Below, piece by piece: positions 59,657 to 64,000 of a DNA stretch of 64,000 nucleotides. The notes under the pieces are model-generated. The model was not told the DNA's origin. It worked only from the letters and a program-made list of their open reading frames with translations, and did not search any database. Origin of the DNA: Dimorphilus gyrociliatus (Eukaryota; Annelida; Polychaeta; Dinophilidae); contig CAJFCJ010000006.1 of assembly GCA_904063045.1 (NCBI GenBank), forward strand, positions 3,116,408 through 3,180,407, written 5' to 3'. Numbering within the stretch: the first letter of the stretch is position 1; each line of letters opens with the position of its first letter. The translations under genes were made by a program, and so were the position numbers.

Positions 59657-61161
59657 ATGGAACTATCTCATGTGGGGGAGCAAGTTTTTGCTGCCGAATG
59701 CATAACTAAAAAACGAACGAGAAAGGTGCGTAAAAATTTTTTGCTTAAAACAAATTTTGGCTATTTTAACAATGTTTAGACGGGTTGTGCTAGGACTGTG
59801 TAAATAAACTATTTTTTAACAGGGAAAAGTCGAATATTGTATAAAGTGGAAAGGCTGGAGTACTAAGTATGTATTAATTTATAAAATGATTTATTTTTCT
59901 AGTTCAGATCTGTTCTTTTTACTAATTGGATTTCTCTTTCTTAGATATAATACATGGGAGCCGGAAGAAAATATACTTGACGAACGTCTGATCGAACAGT
60001 ATTTAGAAGAGTAAGTTTAAAGAAAATTACTATTATTTTAAATTATTTTGCTGATCGCTCTAAAATAAGCAAAAAAAAACGAAAAGGAAGTACCCATTGT
60101 ATTTTATCAATTTGCATAAAAATCTAGGCATAACCTGCTTCGGGGTTATTATTTTCAGATTAATTTGGAATTTGTATATCAAAAGAAGTTTAATTTTATC
60201 TTCTTTCAAATTTTGATTAAAGTGTCAATCCGCATGATTATGCATCAATAATTTTTGTTTGTGCCGTAAGCAGATATATTCCATCTTATAAAAATTTAAA
60301 TTTTTAAGATTCCTTATTCACTATGAATTTTTTTCAAAGCAATAGTAAAGCAAATATTTCATTTAACATTTACAAATTTTGATCCCTTAGCACGTTTACA
60401 ATCCAAATTAATAATAGGCTGTAAATAATTTATTAGCTATTTATTATGCTATTTAAAGTTGTACAATTAATTTAATTAGTAATTAATTTTTCAAGTGGTA
60501 CTCCCTTTTATGTTTTATTGAAGGGCAATAACCGTAGAGTGTTATATTTCAATTCAGCTATTGACAATATAATAAAAGTATTACATTTTTATTATTCTAT
60601 CATTTTTAGAAATGAAAAGGAGAAGGAAAGTGCGAAACCTGAGAAGGATAAAAAACCAACAACTCGAAGCGATGTCAAAACAAAAACACCTCGAGTAAGC
60701 TGACAGATATGTTTATTCATATTACAGTGTTAAAATACATTTTGACATTTTTCCAGGGCAAACGGCAGAGATCTCCGTCCACTGACCTAGACAAAGAAAA
60801 GTCAGAAACCCCACGAGGTAGGGGGAGACCTCGTGGGAGGCCACCAAAGAGTGTTCTTCTTAAAAAATCTACTCAAATACGCAATCGCGCTCTACAAGTT
60901 GTTAGATCAACAAATTCGACACGACGAACGCCGACTCCAAAGAAGGAAGCCGCTAAATCTCCTACTCCTGCAACTTCATCTTCATCATCTTCTTCATCTT
61001 CTTCCTCATCTTCATCAGCATCTTCGTCATCGTCCAGCGATGAAAGCGAAGACGAAAACTTAAAATCTTTGGATGTGATTATTACAGATGTAACAACCAA
61101 TGATCAGACGATAACATTTATTACTTCTAATACGGATCAGGGATTTTTTAGACGGAGATAA
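59657..61161 (+). CDS. CBX: Polycomb chromobox protein (CBX2/4/6/7/8 class)
   Basis: PRC1 subunit that reads H3K27me3 and binds RING1. Exons 59657-59725, 59823-59866, 59945-60010, 60610-60694, 60757-61161; 669 nt, 222 residues. Chromodomain about 8-60 with [32 protein letters not shown] (aromatic cage F, W, W). An AT-hook [12 protein letters not shown] lies near residue 117. A serine tract of about 24 residues and acidic DESEDE precede the C-terminal C-box [23 protein letters not shown], the RING1-binding element; the SNTDQGFF ending is like vertebrate CBX8, while the AT-hook is like CBX2. A single short Pc-class protein combining both is consistent with an invertebrate Polycomb orthologue. 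Confidence 0.95.
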
Positions 61162-61328
61162 ACTTTAAAAATCTATTTTTTAGGTTTTTTTTACTTGTTT
61201 TATAAAATTGTGCTTTTTTGCTCAGTTGTCCTTAGATATTAGATTTAAAAAATCGCAACATTTAGAATAAATCCAAATATTTGATAAAATAACGCTTTAA
61301 GCTTTATATCCAAGATATATTTTATAAA

Positions 61329-61334
61329 AATAAA
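61329..61334 (+). terminator. Polyadenylation signal AATAAA of CBX
   Basis: AATAAA about 168 nt after the CBX stop codon. Confidence 0.45.
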
Positions 61335-61663
61335 GTAAAAGTATATGTGCCGTATAATATTTATTTTTAGATGTAAAAGAAGCCATCATCTCGTAAGGAT
61401 ATCGAATGCATCTGTCAAATGTGAACTCTCGCTATCATTATACTTGTGTATATATGGCACAGCGTGCTTGCCTTAGTCTTCATTACCCATATATTTTTAG
61501 AATAAGCAAAGTAGTATTACTTTATTAAAACAAATGACAAGATTGCAAATTTGTATTTGACGCTTTTTCACATGTTTAAACAAATAACAAAATATCACGA
61601 AGACTTCAAAAAGGCTAGAAAAAATTCACAACATTATGTTAAGAATAAATAAATGCGATTTTT

Positions 61664-62677
61664 TCAAACTTCTTCTTCATTCAAAAGCATGTTAGGTATT
61701 CCATTGGATACAGGAAACTTACGTCCTGTTTCAGGACATACTAAATTCCCCTCTTTAATTTCTACCTGTATAAGTAATTTCATATTAAAAACGTATAAAA
61801 AATAATAATTCCAGGTTTTCGTACTTTTAAAAGGACACGGTGTAATTCTTTCATGAATTCTTCATTATAGTCAGAGGTTTCGGGTAAGACTTTAGGTAAA
61901 TCCCCTAAATGACCAATCTGCAAAATTAGATATTTTAGCAATTATCAATAAATTAACCTGGTATTTAGACTAAATCGTGTCTTTAAATTGGGCAAGAAAT
62001 AAATTATATGCGTTTAGAATAATGAAAGAAAAGGTTGCCTTATTAGATGTGGAGAATATTTCAAAAGAATACTAGAAATATTTGGTGAAGTTTTCACAAA
62101 ACAGATAATTTTATTGTCATTGCTGTTCTATTGTTCATCTTTTTAAAAGCTTGACATTTAATAACAAGGCTAATAAGCAGCTTTGGACTGATGCTTAGAA
62201 TATTTTATACTACAATTCAGTTGGATCAATAATACGTTTAACGGGTACTAGCATATTTGCATAGCTATTAAAAACTCTCCGATGTCTACATATACCTTAA
62301 ACTCTTGGTAAACCCACCGACAACATTGCTATATTCGGCATCGGTATTTTTTTCATTCAAATTGCGTCATCGTATTGAACCGACACATACATTGCGTATA
62401 AGTTGCAATCTTTGGATAGCACAAGCGTTAAGTTATGTACCTGATCAGCAGCTCTACAAAGCACTCCATAATCAATTTTAGGAATCATTTTTTCCAAAAA
62501 TTCCTTATTAAATTCTGTTTCGACTATTTCAATTTGTTGGCACTGTTTGAGAGCGATAATAAAGGAAATGGTTTTATTTTAAAAATTAGTTGATTATACC
62601 TCAATTTTTAAGGGGTATCCTTTTGTTACACCCTTTATAATGTTTGATGTCAACATATTGTGAGTTAATAATTTCAT
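61664..62677 (-). CDS. TRMT112: TRM112-like methyltransferase activator
   Basis: Zinc-ribbon cofactor that stabilises several methyltransferases acting on tRNA, rRNA (BUD23, METTL5) and eRF1 (HEMK2). Exons (complement): 62600-62677, 62441-62542, 61825-61917, 61664-61765; 375 nt, 124 residues (about 125 in human). The start [22 protein letters not shown], and the C-terminal [27 protein letters not shown] are diagnostic. The ribbon has lost zinc cysteines, retaining one in the C-terminal part (LVCPETG), as in metazoan orthologues. All introns are canonical and the frame is continuous. Confidence 0.97.
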
Positions 62678-63606
62678 CTTGCAGTATTAAACGATAAAGT
62701 AAATCAATTGTTAACACGTATCGGGAGCCAAATTATCTATATCGTATTATTCGATTTCGATTTAGTAAGGGCCTAGACTTTAAGTATGTTCCAAAAATAA
62801 GTAATTATTTATAAATTATTAATAGGCGTTTTTTATATCCATTAAACACTTAGAGAATTTTCTTTTATTATGTGATATACATGTGAAATTTTTTTTTTTT
62901 GGTAGTACTAGAAATTTTACACTGAATTTTGAATAAAGATTGAGAAGCCTGAGAAAATAATATTCTCATTACATAAGATAAAATAAATGAGTACATTCTA
63001 TAGTTTGTTAAACAAAAAGGTTCTATATTTTCGATTTTATGTAATTGGTAGTGAATACGCTCTTTTAGATAGATTAGGCGTATCATAAGTAACATTCTTA
63101 GAAATTGAAGCCTCGTTTATCGATATAGCTATTATTTGAAACGATTAATTTGAAGACCACATGGGAATTTGCGCATGCGTACTAAAGAATTAGCAGAAAA
63201 CACCGCAAATTTTATCCCCCAAGCAGTGTCCAAAATTTTAGTTGTAGTTTATCTTTGAAAAAATCAAATTATTTTCATTTGCGGACAAGAGCCAATCTCA
63301 TTAGTCTAACTATTTCATAAAATTGGTTAAAGTATGATCTTAATTTTTACTCGATAAACTATTTACTTTCAATAACAAATTTTTGTTTTTCGTTATTTTT
63401 ATAAGAAAATTATTTTCTTTAGTGCAAATTTATATGCTTAAAGAAAAATAATCTATCCATCAAATCTCATTAGAAAGCGTGTTTGTTCTTGTTCAAATAT
63501 TGTAATTTACAAATGGGGAACAACTGCAACATTAACCTTTTTAACCTACAGACTGGTATTTGTATTTCGAGATCACGAACGTGACGTGTTTTTAATTGCT
63601 CAAAAG
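62678..63606. other. Divergent region TRMT112/PET117
   Basis: 929 bp between divergent genes. It carries an NRF1-like site (63170-63180) and a TGACGTG half-CRE (63582-63588) close to PET117. No coding signal. Confidence 0.45.
63170..63180. promoter_or_regulatory. NRF1-like palindrome TGCGCATGCGT
   Basis: TGCGCATGCGT differs by one base from the classical NRF1 consensus core TGCGCATGCGC. It lies about 430 bp upstream of PET117, a mitochondrial assembly gene of the kind NRF1 controls in other animals. Function is inferred. Confidence 0.4.
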
Positions 63607-63908
63607 ATGAGTCTAGGATCGAAAGTAGCTTTGGCAGGATCAATCGTTTTCACAACAGGAATCATTACGTATGTCCATAATAAACAGAAGCAAGACATTG
63701 AGGTAATTGTTCTTAAATCTAGTATATTTTCGGATAAGATTGTTATAATCGACTTATTATCGTTCAGCGTCTACACGACGGAGTTATAAAAGATGCTGAA
63801 AGACAGGAGATGAGAAAAATAGCTAATCTAAAACACCTACAAGAACAAATTGATCTAACAAAAGCTTTAAAAGCTCAAAGAGATAAGGAGATGAAAACTG
63901 AGAGCTGA
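63607..63908 (+). CDS. PET117: PET117, cytochrome c oxidase assembly factor
   Basis: Mitochondrial protein needed for complex IV assembly. Exons 63607-63702 and 63768-63908; 237 nt, 78 residues, near the family's roughly 80. N-terminal helix SLGSKVALAGSIVFTTGIITYVH forms the inner-membrane segment/targeting region, followed by RLHDGVIKDAERQEMRK and a basic helix, as in PET117 orthologues. The intron interrupts after KQKQDIE. Translation more likely begins at the MSLGSK ATG than at any upstream frame because the homology starts there. Confidence 0.92.
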
Positions 63909-63911
63909 TAT

Positions 63912-63917
63912 AATAAA
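63912..63917 (+). terminator. Polyadenylation signal AATAAA of PET117
   Basis: AATAAA only 3 nt after the PET117 stop codon, another very short 3'UTR. Confidence 0.5.
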
Positions 63918-64000
63918 ACATTCAATAGAAAAGACTAAAATAACTTTTCTGCATATGTGCTTCTAAAATGAAATATATTATACCTGTCTGTTAAGTATTT

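Noticed and set aside
1-64000. Searched by eye for tRNA, rRNA, CRISPR arrays, transposase or reverse transcriptase
   Set aside because: No B-box/acceptor pairs, no regularly spaced direct repeats and no mobile-element domains were recognised; a covariance-model scan could still find small RNA genes.

Overview
The window is AT-rich eukaryotic nuclear DNA. Genes are split by short GT-AG introns, mostly 50-80 nt. The gene set is bilaterian: SETD2, Polycomb CBX with a RING1-binding C-box, Vav, endothelin-converting enzyme, LITAF, tropomyosin, TRAPPC13. Short introns, short intergenic gaps and very short 3' flanks suggest a small compact invertebrate genome. A lophotrochozoan such as a miniature annelid would fit, but that placement is inference. 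I see no prokaryotic operon, virus, transposase, reverse transcriptase or CRISPR array. I worked out exon boundaries by eye from splice signals and frame continuity. Most multi-exon models close in frame, and several match the length I recall for the family.

Layout. 1-6966 (-): SETD2 H3K36 methyltransferase, 3' end outside the window, with a long N-terminal RS domain. 9231-11748: ROMO1 (+), ATP synthase epsilon (-, three tiny exons) and CHMP1A (+, with 7- and 20-nt coding exons). 12182-15948 (-): a two-repeat Myb factor and TRAPPC13. 16614-17571 (+): a membrane-anchored HspQ/YccV-domain protein. 17944-24067 (-): a 1463-residue coiled-coil/acidic protein resembling ICE1 of the little elongation complex, with an Ig-domain membrane protein gene nested on the opposite strand in one intron. 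24415-26229 (-): ZC3H15. 26692-29377 (-): a short tropomyosin with a pair of 118-nt mutually exclusive exons.

32705-41092 (-): two tandem Vav genes, one with the full CH-DH-PH-C1-SH3-SH2-SH3 set and one lacking both SH3 domains. 41571-43412 (-): a C2-domain protein resembling C2CD6/CATSPERT. 43718-45004 (-): LITAF. 47360-53948 (+): an M13 peptidase of ECE type with a distant 33-nt first coding exon. 55347-55550 (+): an unrecognised 67-residue reading frame. 56971-59320 (-): a myotubularin pseudophosphatase. 59657-61161 (+): Polycomb CBX. 61664-62677 (-): TRMT112. 63607-63908 (+): PET117.

These are mostly independent housekeeping and signalling genes. Two loose themes recur: mitochondrial function (ROMO1, ATP5F1E, PET117) and chromatin or transcription (SETD2, CBX, Myb, ICE1-like). 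Full CRE palindromes lie just upstream of ROMO1 and LITAF. Long non-coding stretches (29.4-32.7, 45.0-47.4, 47.4-50.5 and 53.9-57.0 kb) carry compound AT/GA microsatellites and a recurring near-palindrome with the core ATACTGTAT.
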